Positions 1 to 13,900 of a stretch of DNA of 64,000 nucleotides are shown here, one piece after another. The translations under genes and the position numbers were made by a program. The DNA comes from Marisa cornuarietis (lineage: Eukaryota; Mollusca; Gastropoda; Architaenioglossa; Ampullariidae): NCBI GenBank assembly GCA_004794655.1, contig SMMW01000622.1:10358501-10422500 (forward strand), written 5' to 3'. The notes beneath the pieces are model-generated. The model was given only the letters and a program-made list of their open reading frames with translations. It made no database searches and was not told the origin of the DNA. Each line of letters begins with the position of its first letter. Positions within the stretch are counted from its first letter, which is position 1.

Positions 1-2879
1 CGAAGAGAAAACTTTGCCCACCCCTGATGTACATGGTTCTCTTGATGCGGATGGCAGTAACGCTGCCACACCGTGAATCCAATGCTTTGCATACCCTCGT
101 TATCACGATCTGATTTTCTTTTCCCTCATCAACGTCACTGATCAGCCTAGGAGGAGAAAAAGGCAATCGGCACCCCCGAAGTGATTAGCTATCAAGCCCA
201 AAATTCCCGACGCCATTGTTGAAGGTAGCGGACGATCGAGTTTACTGCCGTGGTTTATGTGCCACGTGTTTTTAATTAGCGTTTGATCTGGCGTTTGCTG
301 ACAAATCGAGGAAGGTTTCCTGAAGCCTTAGCTGATGGAATGGGGGGGGGGGTGGAACATTTTTTTAAAAGAACTATCTTTGACAACTGCAGCTGGTGGT
401 TTGTGTTAGTTAGTTTTTGTTGTTGTTTTTTTTTTGCGTCTCCATATTTTTATTCGCTAAATTCTTCAGGACAGTCAAGGCTATGATTCAGATTTTCCAT
501 TGCACAACTAGCCTCTGAGCCTCATAAGATGCCAGCCTGTAAAAAACTTTCTGCAGAGTGGGTTTCTGACACCTTTTCTTGTATAAATCCCAACAGAAGG
601 GACTGGCTATACAAATAAGTATCATATAAGGACATTCACAATAGAATCCCCTCAATCATCCAAGGGAAGCTATACACCCAAGTCTTTAAAAATCACAGCC
701 ATAGATATCTTAATTTAGAAAATGCTGTTCCTCATAGTTCTGTGTCCCTCACAAACCCCTGCATGCTTATGCCTCTTGAATTTAGGAGAGAGAATAGCTG
801 AACAAGATGTTGCTAATAATCTTCATTTTCCAAATTACTTACTTCTCAATGGCCAAAGACCAGAGACTAATTCAAGCTGGTCTGTCCAAGCTTCTGGGTA
901 ATAACTATTTCTATGGTTTCCACAAAGTAGTCATTTGTGAAACATCCCCCTCACAATACTGGATATCTACAATACTACTTTAATAGGCTTATTTTTCTCC
1001 AGGGTTTCAACATGAATGTGACTATGGAACATGCTCACAATCGTGTTAAGAAAACCAATCAATCAATAAGAAACAGATGATCTTTCTGACCAGAACTGAA
1101 CCATAAAACAGTTCATTGTTTTGTTGATATCAATAATTATATTCTTAACATTAGGAACCAATCTGCCAAAACCACATTAAGAAGCACATCAAAATATTTG
1201 TGCTGAAACTAACTTTGATCCAAATAATTGTTTAATTACAGATATGTGAGAAAATAAACCTTTATGAAAACACCACAGATTATACAGATGTTTTGGTAAG
1301 ACATCTCATAAGAGTTTATGCTGGTATAGAAAAAAAAAAGAACAAAAAAAATGGATATCCTCAGTTTCATGTGTTCAGCCTATCTCACAAATTTCACAAA
1401 ATAAAAAAGAATTGACTTTGGTGCCAAGATAGTATTTAAAATATCTAATAGTGTTTATATCTGTTAAGTACATTTACATGTAGCTGTGCACCTGCATGCA
1501 CAAAGTTGGAGAGGAGAATGACTATAATAATTATAGTAATTATATATTATTATCTGTATCGTTAGCAGTGATAGAAACTAGGGTCATGACCCTAACTTGT
1601 GCAAGGGAAAGAACACCTTCAAAGCAGATCAATGCGGTCAACAAACATCAGTGAACATGCTTGGAATGACAAATGCCAGCAAAAAGCAAATGTTTGCGTA
1701 CAACAATTACAAAACAATATTAATGACAGTCATGTATCAGACAAAATCTGTCATAGATAAGTTTGACAGTCATAAATTATTTATGATTAAAAATTAAAAA
1801 ACAATTTAAAATTTACAATCATGATCACTACTATAGGCAAATATGATTGTTTTAAAGATTTATCATTGCTTTTAGGTGTTTTTTTTCCAGAAGGCACATT
1901 CAAAGTGACAAACTGTTAAACTTACTTTAAGGAAAAAAGCTTTATTTATTCTATATCGCTTTCGGTCCAGCTGTAGGTACACGATGCCAGCTATGCAAAA
2001 CTAGCTGGGTTGACCTAAGGTCACCACTATATCTACTGTTGCTGGGAGTGTGTGTGCGTGTGTGCACGAGAGAGAGAAAAAAAATGATTTCAACATGAAT
2101 ACATTATCTCCTTTTATATCATGTATGTATTACTGCTAGTACGAGCACTATTTGGAATTGCCCTTGAGGATAAATAAAGTGGTATTGTATTGTATTGTAT
2201 TGTATTCAATGTGATTTTTGTTAAATTGTATAATGTGATGCTCCAAATTTTCACAACAAATTTGCTTTTGTACTAAAATCTAAACTATTTATAAGAGTAG
2301 ATAAGTAACTTTTTCACTTCTTACTATAAAGATAAACCATCATGATTAAAATTTTTATTGGAATATAAAACCAGGAAGCTTGGAACAAATGGCAGCTATA
2401 CATGCTACAGTTCATGAACAGAGTAACTTTTTCAGACAATGTTAAAATTTAATCTGTAAACCATTTGCTTTTAAAAATAAACTTTTCTCATAACACTGAA
2501 AAAATTTCCTGCAGCCACAAGCTTGTAATGCATAGCAGAAACTAGTGCTATAAGGGCCTTCAATGGTGGTCTCAATGTTTTTGATCTGAAGTGAAAAAAT
2601 TATAAATTCAGATATACTTAAGAAATAAATGAACTGACTCTACTTATTGTCAAATCACTAAGACAGGAAAATCAGAACAAGAGCACAACATCTCTTGCAT
2701 TCACACATTGACATAAATGAGTTCACCGGCACATGTGCCTATAAACAACAGGACTTACATCTCCATAATTAAAATATATTTAAATATGTTTAAAACAAGT
2801 CATTAGCCAATAGCTTATAAATCAATAGCCTGTTTGCCACCTAAACTCCATTTAGATGCACCTTATGGATGTATGATGT
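1..2879. other. Left flank, no gene recognised
   Basis: AT-rich sequence with only short open frames that resemble no family known to me. Part of 2350-3431 is probably BFAR 3' UTR. The first 280 bases are less AT-rich and could belong to a neighbouring gene or repeat, but no splice-bounded coding frame was found there. Confidence 0.5.
2125..2210 (+). repeat. LINE 3' tail ending in TATTG repeats
   Basis: The stretch reads GAGCACTATTTGGAATTGCC, then an AATAAA-like run, then (TATTG)n. The same 3' end, with GAGCAC and TTGTGGATTAATAAAGTTG, closes the LINE relic at 47.8 kb, so this is a 5'-truncated copy of that CR1-like family. It lies beyond the predicted BFAR 3' end. Confidence 0.6.
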
Positions 2880-2939
2880 GGTTTATTCTTTTAGGATTCC
2901 AGCTAGTCGGTGAAGATCATCACAATAAAAGAATAAACC
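2880..2939. terminator. Inverted repeat with poly(A) signals on both strands (candidate BFAR 3' end)
   Basis: GGTTTATTCTTTT at 2880-2892 is perfectly complementary to AAAAGAATAAACC at 2927-2939. The left arm gives AATAAA on the minus strand, about 545 nt past the BFAR stop and the first one seen after it. The right arm gives AATAAA on the plus strand. Inference: cleavage site of the BFAR transcript. Another minus-strand AATAAA at 2354-2359 is an alternative. Confidence 0.35.
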
Positions 2940-3431
2940 CTCACCTCATAAGAAAAAACAAAATTCACAATTACATTTTAATACTTCCCATAGTGGTTAA
3001 TTTTTCAAATTAACACATGAATGAGCAATTAGGCATCACATTTGATATATGTGCAGCACACATTTCATAACTCAGAAAATAATATTACAGTTTGCAGCAG
3101 CAGCATGCACCAACTACAAAGCTATGCTTACCTGTATCCACAGAAATTAAACTTTCCATTTGTCTGAATAGTAAGACAATCACATCTTAAAATATCAATT
3201 CGATCATAAATTGTATCTTATAAAACACTCACCTCTATAGATTCAACCCAAGAGCTGCGAATAAGCTTTTAAGATTTTACTGCAGGTAATATAAAATGAA
3301 ACGAAATCTGTGCCTGTCCAATAAAATGTTCTATTTTTCTAAATTTATCACATGGAGACAGCATGCTGCAACAACTGTGGCATCACAACTTTTTTGGGCA
3401 TAGGAACATGGTACACGCTACTTCATCTTCA

Positions 3432-6400
3432 CTATCCCCATATCCGCTGCCAAACTGAATTGACAAGTGACAGTGGGGTCAAGTACAGGGCTCCATAGAA
3501 CAGAAGGTCACAGATAAATGAAGGGGCCAAAGGCCAGAAGATCATGAAAATGGCAGATGTGAGCACCTCTTTGATATGTAACTTCAGATAATGTGACCAG
3601 TTCCTGCAATTGGGAAACAGTTGAAAAATGAACAATTTTAGATACAAAGTCCCTTCGATCATGCTGCACCAATCATCATGTATGATGCAAAATAAAGATC
3701 ATGTGTTCTTCAACAACTATTTGATTTTTCATTTAAAGCAACACCTCTAATTCCAGCTTGGGCTAGGTGACACCCAGTGCATGTACTGACTTATTCTTAG
3801 ACTTACAAAGAAGCACACAACTGACATATCACCCTCAAATACTTAGCTCATTCAATATTGGTGTATCGACACAACTGAGATCTAGCTATGAAGACATTCA
3901 CATTTGTGGATGCAAACTGTATGGGAAGAGTTAATAAAAACAACAAAATAAGGTTTTGACACCCACTATATATTTTTCCTCTTTGATCTGCAGTAATAGT
4001 TATGTACGAGTGGAATGAATCAAAAATGAAACTGAAAATATGTGCATGCCTGCTAACCAGCACCAAAAACATCTAATTTGTCTTACCTCCACCTTTGCTG
4101 GAAAACTAATTCTGAGTAAAAAGTGCCATCAAGAAGCATGAGTAATGCACAGGAAGTCATCAGAAACCAGGGTGTGTAGGTATGTACAGAACGCATGTGC
4201 CAGGCAAACAAACCTAGCATGTAGTATGGCATGGCCAGCATGAAGACCCAGAAGGATAGAAGCTGGAAAATTGTGGGATCTGGCAGCTACGAAAAAACGC
4301 CATGATTAGAAGATGCCACAGGTGATAAGCTTTACATCGAGGTTGTAGACAAAGCAAGATAAAAACTACTGCAGCTGTAGTACGATGTGCTTGAAAACTA
4401 CTCACAAAAGGAATATAAAGAACAAACTGTAAATGATGGTTTGAAAACAAGGAAGCATTACCATTAGATGATAAAAGAAAATTTTTTAAAAATAATTATT
4501 TTTAACTAAAACCAAAGAAATTGGGATAAGATGGGAAAAAAATAACTGAAAGATAGTGTTATCTACAGGGTATTTTCACCTTTAAGCTGCAGTGAAAGGA
4601 AGCTTCTAGAATGATGTTCATTTATTATTTATTTATTTATTTATTTATTATATGCTTGAGAAGTAAATGGTTGGGAGTACCTTACCTTCTCCATGAAGGT
4701 CAGGAAATCTCTTCCATTTGTTGCTGTTGTGGTATACATGAATGGCAGGAATGATTCTTCATAATAAAAGAAGTAATTCAGCAGCATTGTACTTCGTGGA
4801 AATTCTTTGAGTGCATATACAAGAAATAAGGAGCGGCCTGGATAAAGTGCCTGCAGCACAAAATATTTTTTAATTCATTACATATTTAAACCTTATCATT
4901 AATGTATGCACATGTACATACACCTCAATTAAAGGTTAGGTACTGATTTTACAAACCAAGATTAGGATGTTGCTAAAACAAGAAACAACTGAAAACCATA
5001 CATAAAAGCAAAGTTATTGAAGGGTGACGTATCTTTGTGAGAATCATGGGATTTATGTATCAGTGAATCTTGGCCAAAGCTATTCAAGAAATGATGTCTG
5101 AGCTGGAACAGAAGTTTACAGCTACATTGGAAGGCAGGAGCAAGTTCTGACTATCTCTACCTTGTACTCCCAAAGGGTTGATGGCATTTTTACACCAGTG
5201 CTTCGGAGAGAGTGTATGGTCATCTGAAAGACATTCTGGTGAACAACATCTGTCACATTCAGCAGTTTCAGAAGATTCATCTCATCCCCGTCAAGAAGCA
5301 TGTGACCATCTGAATCATCAATACGAGAGTACTACTCATCCAAATCCACTGCCTTAATTTCTTATGATCATTTTTTGTTTAACTTATTTGCCATCTAAGT
5401 TTCATCTTACACTTGTTCTATCTCTATGGAAGTCATCATTTTGGTAGCAACATCTGAGAAAATCCACAATGCCTTTCAGAAGATAACTACAACAGCCCTT
5501 TGAGCCACGAAGTCTGAAAACTGATTATCTAAAATCAACAACTTTGTATAAGCAGTTAAAATATTTGCTTAGCCTTCAGCTAAAAGAAAATCATATTGTC
5601 ACATGATGAGTATATATTTTGATGACTGCAAAGAACTATGGTTATATAAAAGATTGAAATATTAATAAAATTTGCAGAAAACACAAGACTTACCTATCCC
5701 TAATGTCTGAGCATTCTGGGAGTAATTACTGGCCCACTGCATGCTGTTCAGCCATTTAACAACATCGGAAGTTCGCCAAAAGGCAACTGGTTTATTAACC
5801 AGTTGGTCACGACCCCCAAATGTATGCCAATAGTTAAAAAGGTAGATAATCTGCACTCACATAATGTAAAAAGCTATGACTTCTGTATACGTGCAACATT
5901 GTACAAGACAAAAGGCATACAATTGTACACATTTTTTTATGAGATAATTATACCATAAAATGACAATAAAATGCAACAAATAAATAAACAATAACTAAAT
6001 AGTAACTACATTCTGTTGTAAATTTTTGGGCAGAATGAAAATGCCTTATTAAGATATGATACATTCTAATCGCATTTTCAACAACTAAGTTTAAATTCTT
6101 GCGACTTTTATTAGTTCACCAACTAAACTTACCATGACAACTACTAGAGTGAAAAGAATGCCTATACAGAAAGATGAAACATCTGCTTTCTTTGGTTTAG
6201 AAGTCGTCATTGTGTTCATGCATTTTTCAAACTCCTGGAGATGAGCAGCATTTTCTGGATCTTGCTGGAGATCTTCTTCACGCATCACAAGCTGCCGGTA
6301 ATGCATCTTGTTGATTATATTCCTAACACAAACACACACACACACACACACAAATAAACCATATGGAAATCTCACTTCACGTTCACACATTTATTAACTG

Positions 6401-6975
6401 TCTGCTGTATGTTATTGTTTAGTAGACTCAAGTAAAAGTTATGTTTTATTATGCAAGACAACAAACCAAAAAAGGATGAAAGATAACCTAGGAATAACCT
6501 ATTAATAATTTACTGTAAATCATCTTAATAGAAAACAGAATGTTGTAATATTTTCTGCATTCATACATCTATAGTTTGAAGCTAAATTGGGTTACTTTCA
6601 ATTTCTCTCTCTCTCAAACTTATTTACAATGACTAGATATTGTTTATAATGAATGTCCTTTTTCCGAGGGGCCTTTTCCAACAACAACAAAACACACACA
6701 CACACACACACTCGTACGTTTTAAATTTTAAAGTTCCACTCTCTCTATACCTACCTTATTGTTGTGTTGACTTTAGGTTGCCCTTCCCACTGCTGGCGAC
6801 ACACTGTGCATTCCTTCTTTTTCGATATATTATACCATCTTGCAAGGCATAATTTACACATTGTGTGCCCACAATTTAGTGTGGTTGGATCTACCAGCAG
6901 CAAAAAACACACTGGACATCTTAGCTCTTCATCATAGTCCACCTGTGCTGGATCCGGATCTCCTAAGTCATCCAT
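3432..6975 (-). CDS. BFAR: BFAR: RING/SAM ER-membrane E3 ubiquitin ligase (bifunctional apoptosis regulator)
   Basis: Seven coding exons, in transcript order: 6975-6755, 6322-6133, 5850-5694, 5309-5161, 4850-4686, 4286-4087, 3603-3432. They give 417 residues plus stop (human protein about 450), with GT-AG at all six introns and matching phases. Order of parts: a C3HC4 RING (ligands C20, C23, C35, H37, C40, C43, C56, C59), a linker, a first hydrophobic segment around FCIGILFTLVVVM, a SAM-like domain (WRTSDVVKWLNSMQW ... IDGHMLL), the conserved LWEYK and YPGRSLFLVYALK blocks, and C-terminal membrane helices ending near FWPLAPSFICDLLFYGALY. Known role in mammals: ER-anchored E3 ligase that restrains apoptosis and ER stress. 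The start at 6975 follows CAGCC and is the last Met before the RING; a TTGACAG acceptor directly upstream suggests the 5' UTR may be spliced. The exon 4 start was chosen at GATTCAG because an upstream acceptor reads into TAG. Confidence 0.93.
4618..4650. repeat. TTTA microsatellite in BFAR intron 5
   Basis: About six TTTA units, located 36 bp beyond the donor of coding exon 5 on the minus strand. Confidence 0.8.
6332..6352. repeat. AC/TG microsatellite at the BFAR intron 1 acceptor
   Basis: On the minus strand this TG tract ends about 10 nt before the acceptor at 6324-6323, replacing the usual pyrimidine tract. A second AC tract at 6690-6711 lies near the donor end of the same intron. Confidence 0.85.
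6690..6711. repeat. AC microsatellite in BFAR intron 1
   Basis: About 11 AC units, 42 bp from the donor of coding exon 1. Confidence 0.85.
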
Positions 6976-7931
6976 GGCTGTCAACATAAAAATGAAATTG
7001 CTTCCAAACGTATGTGAGTGTAATCCCATACATTGCCTCACATAGCTCACCTTTTAAATCGGGTGTTCTTGAGAGTAAAACATTTGCGCAAATCATGCAA
7101 TGTCTTCAACAGAAATGTTAACAAATGTACTTAGACTTGCGAACTCTAATGTACAGAAGCATGACAGCATTTGCAATAATTTACAATCGGTTTAAAAGCT
7201 ATTTTAAGAGTAATAAGTGGTACCTAAGACGAAGGCAACCAGCTGGCGCTTATAGCAATGTTGGGTTGCTATGAGAACAAACCGGCTTTAAGCTTGAGTG
7301 ACGACTCGTTGGCTTTCGTCACGGCGATTTCCCAGAAACTGAAATGTTCTCTTAATCGGCTTGTTTATTTTCTTTTTGAAAAACTGTTTCGGCGTCCATA
7401 TTGTAATCTATTAAATCGTATTGAGTATTAATTTTATGCGTCTGTGTGCGCGTGCTCGCATGTCACTGTCCTGCGAATTGTGTGCGTGTGAATTTGCGCA
7501 TCGTTCCGGAGGCTAACAGCATATATATATATAGGTATCTGCCTGTCCTAGAAGTTATTTACGGACAAATTTATCTATAGACAGCGCTGTAACTTTTAAT
7601 TCTAACATGTTTATTATTTTCAATGTAAAATGCATTGGGCAATATGTTCCAGAACTGGTTTGCAACGCATGTAGGCATTTTACCTGTTTTCAGACCACTT
7701 ACAGCGGTTCAGGGAGGGGTCTGTCGCTGATGTGAATTACCTCCCATCATGTAATGTGAATCCCTTATAGCCTTACAAAGGCGACTTAAGTAGGAACATT
7801 ACCACTTTTAGCATTTAGAAAGCACCATTTTAGTGGTTAAACAATATTTTGGTATGGACACGTTCTGTGTATTTGCGCTTCTTACATAACAAACGTGATT
7901 TTTCAATTGGAAGGAGCCATAGGCGGCAAAT
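6976..7931. promoter_or_regulatory. Shared divergent promoter region of BFAR and PARN
   Basis: The 956 bp between the two start codons must hold both 5' UTRs and the core promoters. No TATA box sits at a convincing distance from either ATG. CpG dinucleotides are denser around 7200-7510 than in the flanking introns, as expected for a housekeeping promoter. A match to the RFX X-box pattern lies at 7265-7278 (GTTGCT AT GAGAAC). Inference: one bidirectional promoter drives both genes. Start sites cannot be placed from sequence alone. Confidence 0.6.
7265..7278. promoter_or_regulatory. Candidate RFX X-box
   Basis: GTTGCT-AT-GAGAAC fits the consensus RYYNYY N1-3 RRNRAC. It is about 290 bp from the BFAR ATG and 650 bp from the PARN ATG. 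The pattern is degenerate, so chance occurrence is possible; its position inside the short divergent interval is what makes it worth recording. Confidence 0.25.
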
Positions 7932-10900
7932 ATGGAGATAACAAAGACCAGTGAGTAGAAGATTTAGTTATGTAAATTGTAATGAACATTGTTTATGGAT
8001 TACTGACTGGTAGCGATCACCTTAGTTACGTACGTAAGAAGAAATTCTTGCATTCTGGGCTACATCGTCTCGCAAAATTGGAGGCATTCAATTGTGATAT
8101 TTTCTGGGAGTAGTTGGGCAAGTTAAACTTTCGGTTTCTGGGCTTATTGTGCCTTTTATTATATAATTATCAATATCTTAATGTTTATGTTTTGCTGTTA
8201 TATTTGAGGCAAATATTTTGTCTTCCCTGCGTTCATATGAAGGATAAATAGGACGCCTCTTAATCGTGTTCCTTCCGCCTACCTTCACCGCCTTTTTCTT
8301 CCTTCTCTTTTTGTAATAGTATGCCTCATAGGTTAAATGCAAGTTAAATCTACAGCTGATGAGCATGATGTCTTTATCTTTTTCTTTTTCTTTAAAGCTT
8401 ACTTTTTACTGTCTCAAACATGTGTAGTCGAATATGTCAAGGTCGTTACCATTTATTTACTTTTTACATCATCATCATCTTGCTTTTTTAAAAAGATATT
8501 TCACTTGACAGAGCCAGTGACAGTGCCAGTGGTTACTTATACCAATTTGTATGCTGGCATATAATGATTCTATATAGGGCACTGCAATTTGTTAAGCTGA
8601 CACATGATTGAAATGACTGCAAATTATTATTCTAGCATGCAATGTTCTGACATCACAGAAATAAAATATTAGAAAAAGAACTTCTTTCCCTTTCCTAACA
8701 GGGCTCAGCCCAGATTATTCCTTCAGAGATGATTACTGTGGAATGTGTAACTTCTTGAAACTTGAGTCATTAATTTTTTTTAAAAGCTTTACCATGTACT
8801 ACACGGGGAGGTAGTAGTACAAATATTTGAACTGGTAATAAAAGTAGGTTATTTATGTTTAAATGAACATTTTGATGTTAACAGTATGTTTCGACAGTTT
8901 GCATATTGAAGTTAGTAACTACTGGGACATGATTTTATTTGCAAATATTAAATTTGCTTTATCAGCTTTAGCCTTCTAAGAACCTTCTGGAGATATTTCA
9001 GAAATTGCAACAGTATTTTTATGGCATTGATTAAAACTATTTTAATTGAATGCAGCAGGAAAGATCAGTGAGGAGAGTTTTTCATTAAAAATTTGAAGGC
9101 TGGTTCCAGGCAGTTCCTGTAGGTACTATTAAAATACTAGTTCTGCTAAGTACAGCTAGCATAACCTGTGTTTGGTTTTGTTACCAGCACCATGTATAGT
9201 TTTATAGTCCCCCCTCATTTACTTTCATTCTTTTTAGTGATAGCTTTCCAGGTTTTAGTAATGAACACATGGTAAACCATACCTTGTGTTCATATTTATT
9301 AATTTATATTATTTTTCATTATAATTTATAAAAGGAAAAACAATTATTAACAGATTTCAAAGAGAAGTTTGAGGAAATATCAAAGGCAGTTGATGAGGCT
9401 ACATTCTTGGCATTTGATACAGAATTTACTGGTATGTATTTTGTTCACTGTTAATCTTATTACATTACTGATCACTAATGTTGCCTAGTCAACATACCCA
9501 AATGCATATTAAATTTCTTCAGTAAAAATTGTAAAAAAAAAAATTTTGGTCATGATAGCAATTATAATCACATTCTTCTCTTGCCTACAGTACCTAAGAC
9601 GAATCATTAACATAAATAAGCATCAGAATAAGAAAAGAAATTTGCTTAGTTTTGGTTTTTTAGTATTTGCGTAAGTTTGAGTGCAACCGTTTTACCTTGA
9701 GGTAGAAAATTAATGTATTTATACATTATTTATTACTTTAAATCCATGATAAAATAAATTAATATCTAGAAATACTTATTATTTATATTTCAGGACTAGA
9801 CAACCTTCAGCATGGCCACATTTCTCCTTTTGACTCAACTAGTGAGCGATACACAAAGCTTCGAAAGGTATTAAAGCAGAGACGGGAATCAAAAATTTAA
9901 TAATAATTTGGATTAATAATAATAATAATAATATATATTTATATAGCGCTTTACCCCACCATCAAAGGCAGGCTCAAAGCACTTGACAAAAAATTTGGGA
10001 TTTACTTATACTCAACCTTATATATTGTAAACTTGTTTGTACTCTAAGGAGATTGTAATTTTTGTCAAGTTAAACAGAAAGAAAATCTAAGAAAAATCAT
10101 AATGATTAATTTACAGAAAGCAGGAGATGAGAATATTAAGTTTTGGATTTCTGTACTAGAGTTTTGTATGTTTGCTTTATATATTCTTTTTTTTTTTAAA
10201 TTTTAGGATTCACTAGACTTCCTCGTCATTCAGTTTGGTCTGTGTGCTTTTAAAGCTGACACTGAAAATCAAAGGTTTGCTTTTTTTTTTTGATTGGTTA
10301 CCATGAAGAAAGATTACCATGAAAGATATTAAGAAAGAGAATATTAGTTGTTGTGGGATAGATAAAAAAAAAAATTTTTACATGGGATTTTTTTTTCTTA
10401 AGTATGTTGAAAATTTAGAAATGGGGTCATTTTCTTTTGGTGTTAGCTGGAAATTGGTATTTTGAAACATCAGAGAAAAATTAAAGATATTGGTTCAGTG
10501 GAAGTAATATGACACTGGAAAGAATTAAAAGCATACTTGTGGATATTGCCACTGACATGTATTTATCAAGTTTACTTTGTGTTGCTAGACAACAGAGAGG
10601 GTGTCTGTTTGGCTGGCAACAAATAAAGACTACAATCTGTAAACTATGTTACTTTAAAATTTTGGTGAAAATCATCATCACATTCACATAAACCAGTAAC
10701 ATGTCTTTTTATACACTTTTATTTTACTCACTTTGCTTCTTGTTGTCTGGTTCCAATTTTGTAATTGATTTTTCACCCACTTTCATTCATCCCAGAAGTA
10801 TGAAATTTTTACCAGCTGCTCATTTTCAATGACAATGCAATACACAATCATTTCCAGCAGTCCACAAGTAGTAAAATAATTTTTTGTATGAGAACTTGAA

Positions 10901-13900
10901 TTTGGGGATGTGGGTAATTGCTGCTCTAAGATTAGTAAACAATAATTCTTCCCTAATTCGGCTTATAAGATTGGAATAAAGTCACAAAGTAAAACAACAA
11001 AAAAATTGATGAAGTCCAAAAAGACTGAGAAATTTAAAATAAAATAAGTAAAAATAATTTTTAAGAACACACTTTTATTTGAAATAAACTAAAAGGGGTT
11101 GAAAAAAATTTTCTTAGGTCTCTGGATTTTCTTTAATACATATAACTTAAAACGTAAAAGTGTGAGGGGCACTCTTGGAACTCCAGTTCCCCTCACAGTT
11201 TTACATTTTATAATAAGATGTACATTTCTAAAATTTTAAGGATTTTGATAGTAATCATTTATTGGCTTCTTGATCATAGCTATGAGGCCCGTCCCTTCAC
11301 ATTCTACATTTTTCCACGTCCTTACTCACGGCAAGCACCAGACAGGCGGTTTCTTTGTCAGGTGGGTAGCACCCTGTCAGTGTCAATCACTAAAAGGAAA
11401 AGAGTGTACATGATATTGTCACCTTAATCTGTACTATTCTGACTTTGAGACAGTTCATGTTCAGTAGACTGAACAGTAGTGCACTGTTGAAGAAAGTTAT
11501 ATGATATTCTGTGATGTACAAAACAGAGTAATTGCTACATTGAAGTAGTACAGCTTCAGCTTTATGGCGCAGTGAAATGCTTTAGACAGTTCCAGCTGCA
11601 TTCTTGAAAGGCAAAGTTTCATTTTGTGCCATCTTTTAAGCATTAGTTAATGTAGCCCTAAGCATGCTTAGTCCTGATTTAAATCTAGTCATGTTGATTA
11701 TTGAAGGTGGTCAGTTTGACTTTACGAAAACACAATCCCAGAGCTGTAGTAACACTATATTTTTATTTTGTATTGGATAGAAAGGAGCTCACTTTTCCTG
11801 TTAAAGATTAATCCCAACAAGGCATTAGGGCAAATTTATGCATAAGCATGCTGATGTATGCATAATAAATATACTAATATTACAATTTTACAAACAAGTT
11901 TGACACAGTTCTTTACACCAGAACAAAAATAAAACATCGACTGTAGTTTGTCATGGTGCATTCTATTGGATTCAAGAGCTCCTGTGAGCCATTTTTGTTA
12001 CAGTTTGTACTATGCTTATCTGAGAACTAATCTCCTAATTCATCTATTTTTAATTCTTTTATTTCAGAGTTCAAGCATTGACTTCTTGGCACAACAGGGG
12101 TTTGACTTCAATAAGCTCTTTAATGAGGGTAGGTGTCTTGAGTAATATGGCTATATAGAAGTGTGTGTACACGCGCACATATGGGTGTCCATATCCAATC
12201 TGCAGAGGGAGGTTGAATGGCACATAATGACAGACTCCTGGCATTGTAGGCATTTTCATAGAACTCTATTGCAATGTCTTTGCAATTTGACATGTCACAG
12301 TCTCACAAAGTTGTTTTGCACATTTTGCCTGATTATTCCTTCTCATTCTTTAGTAAAATTTATCAAATGTCCTTGTCTTTAAGACTATAAGTCAGCATCA
12401 CATGAACTTTTTTGGTCTGTAACTGAGGAACGTGTTCATAGAAGAACTGAGACGTAGTCTGTTGTTGCTTTTTTTGCAACTTCAGGAAGATGTGTATTGA
12501 AGTGACCCATTCCCATGGCTGACAACTATGGTGCAATGTACATAGCTGAAATATACTTGAAGAGTAGGGAAGAATAGTAAAAGCATTTTTTTAAATAAAA
12601 TATTCCATTTCTAGGCATATCTTACCTGACGCAAGCACAGGAACAGAGCATGCGGGAAGCTCTGAATGCAAAGCACCAACAGTTTGCCCGATTCTCATCA
12701 CCAGCAATTTTCAGTCCGGATTCAGCAGATGCAGGGCCCGGTAAGGGTCCTATTCAAATTCCAGATGAGCAGAAAGACTTCATTGAAGGAGTTTGGTAAT
12801 GAATGTGAATAATTGTCGTCGTATTTTATTATTATTATTATTCTCATCATGTTAATCATAATTGTGATCATTTTATATATTCTTCTAATTCTTGTAGACA
12901 AAGCTTATTGTGTTCTTTATCAGTCTAAATAGCTTGCAAACACTTGAGTTAAAGCATATCTTTTTTTGAAATTGTCCACATATTTTCATCCAGGTTAGTG
13001 TGAATGGTGGTGTCTTGGTGTACACAAACGAGAAAGTGTGTGTGTGTGTAGGGTGGGGGGACAGTGTTAGAACCATAGATCTATGCCAACATTAAAGAAC
13101 TTGAAAGAAATATGTCTTTAACAATTCTCTTTTCATGATTGCAAACCACATCTTTTTGTAGAGCTATATTCTGGATGTGGTTCTTAATTATTGTAACATT
13201 TTAAAAACTGTAAATGCTTCTAAAATTTCTAAAAGTAGTAACTCTCCTAAAATTTACGTTATTGAAATATTGCATACCTGTAAAATGGACTTTCAGTGAG
13301 ATCGCTATATAAATAATATGGGTATGATTTAATAGAAATTAATACATCAAAACAGAAATTGTTTTTGTACTGTAAATCTTCTATAATACATTACCTCTTG
13401 TACATTCAGAATACTTAAGTTACATTAGTGTGAGTATGATGCAATTTGATCATTGGTGCTTGCAGCACAAAAATTGGAAGTTTTGTGGAAACTGCTCAGG
13501 ATGAAGAAGTTATGAAACTGGATCCTTGCAATGGATTTCAGAGAAAATTGATCTACCAAACAGTTCACAGCAAGTAAGCACTTTTCTCCTATGCCTTTGC
13601 ATGACAGTAAATAAAGGTATTTGGAGAAAAAAATGGTAAGATTTATTACTGAAGAAATTTGGTTTGAGAAATAGAGAAATGTAGTGAACAGTTTAATTAA
13701 GGCATCTGAAGTTTTGATAGTGTAAGCTTTTAGGGGCAACTTTTCAAATGTGACATTTTTCAATGAAATGCATATTTGTACAGTTTCTGTTGCAAACTAA
13801 GCATTTATTAAGTGCTGCATAATTATAGATTCTTGTGTAGTGGTCTGACGATTAAAACACAACGTTGTTTTGGTGATTTTTGATGTATGTGTTTTAGGTT

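Noticed and set aside
5312..5351. In-frame TAG suggesting BFAR is a pseudogene
   Set aside because: It arises only if exon 4 starts at the upstream GGCAG acceptor. Using GATTCAG (exon start 5309) keeps the frame and restores the SAM-type IDG..LL motif.
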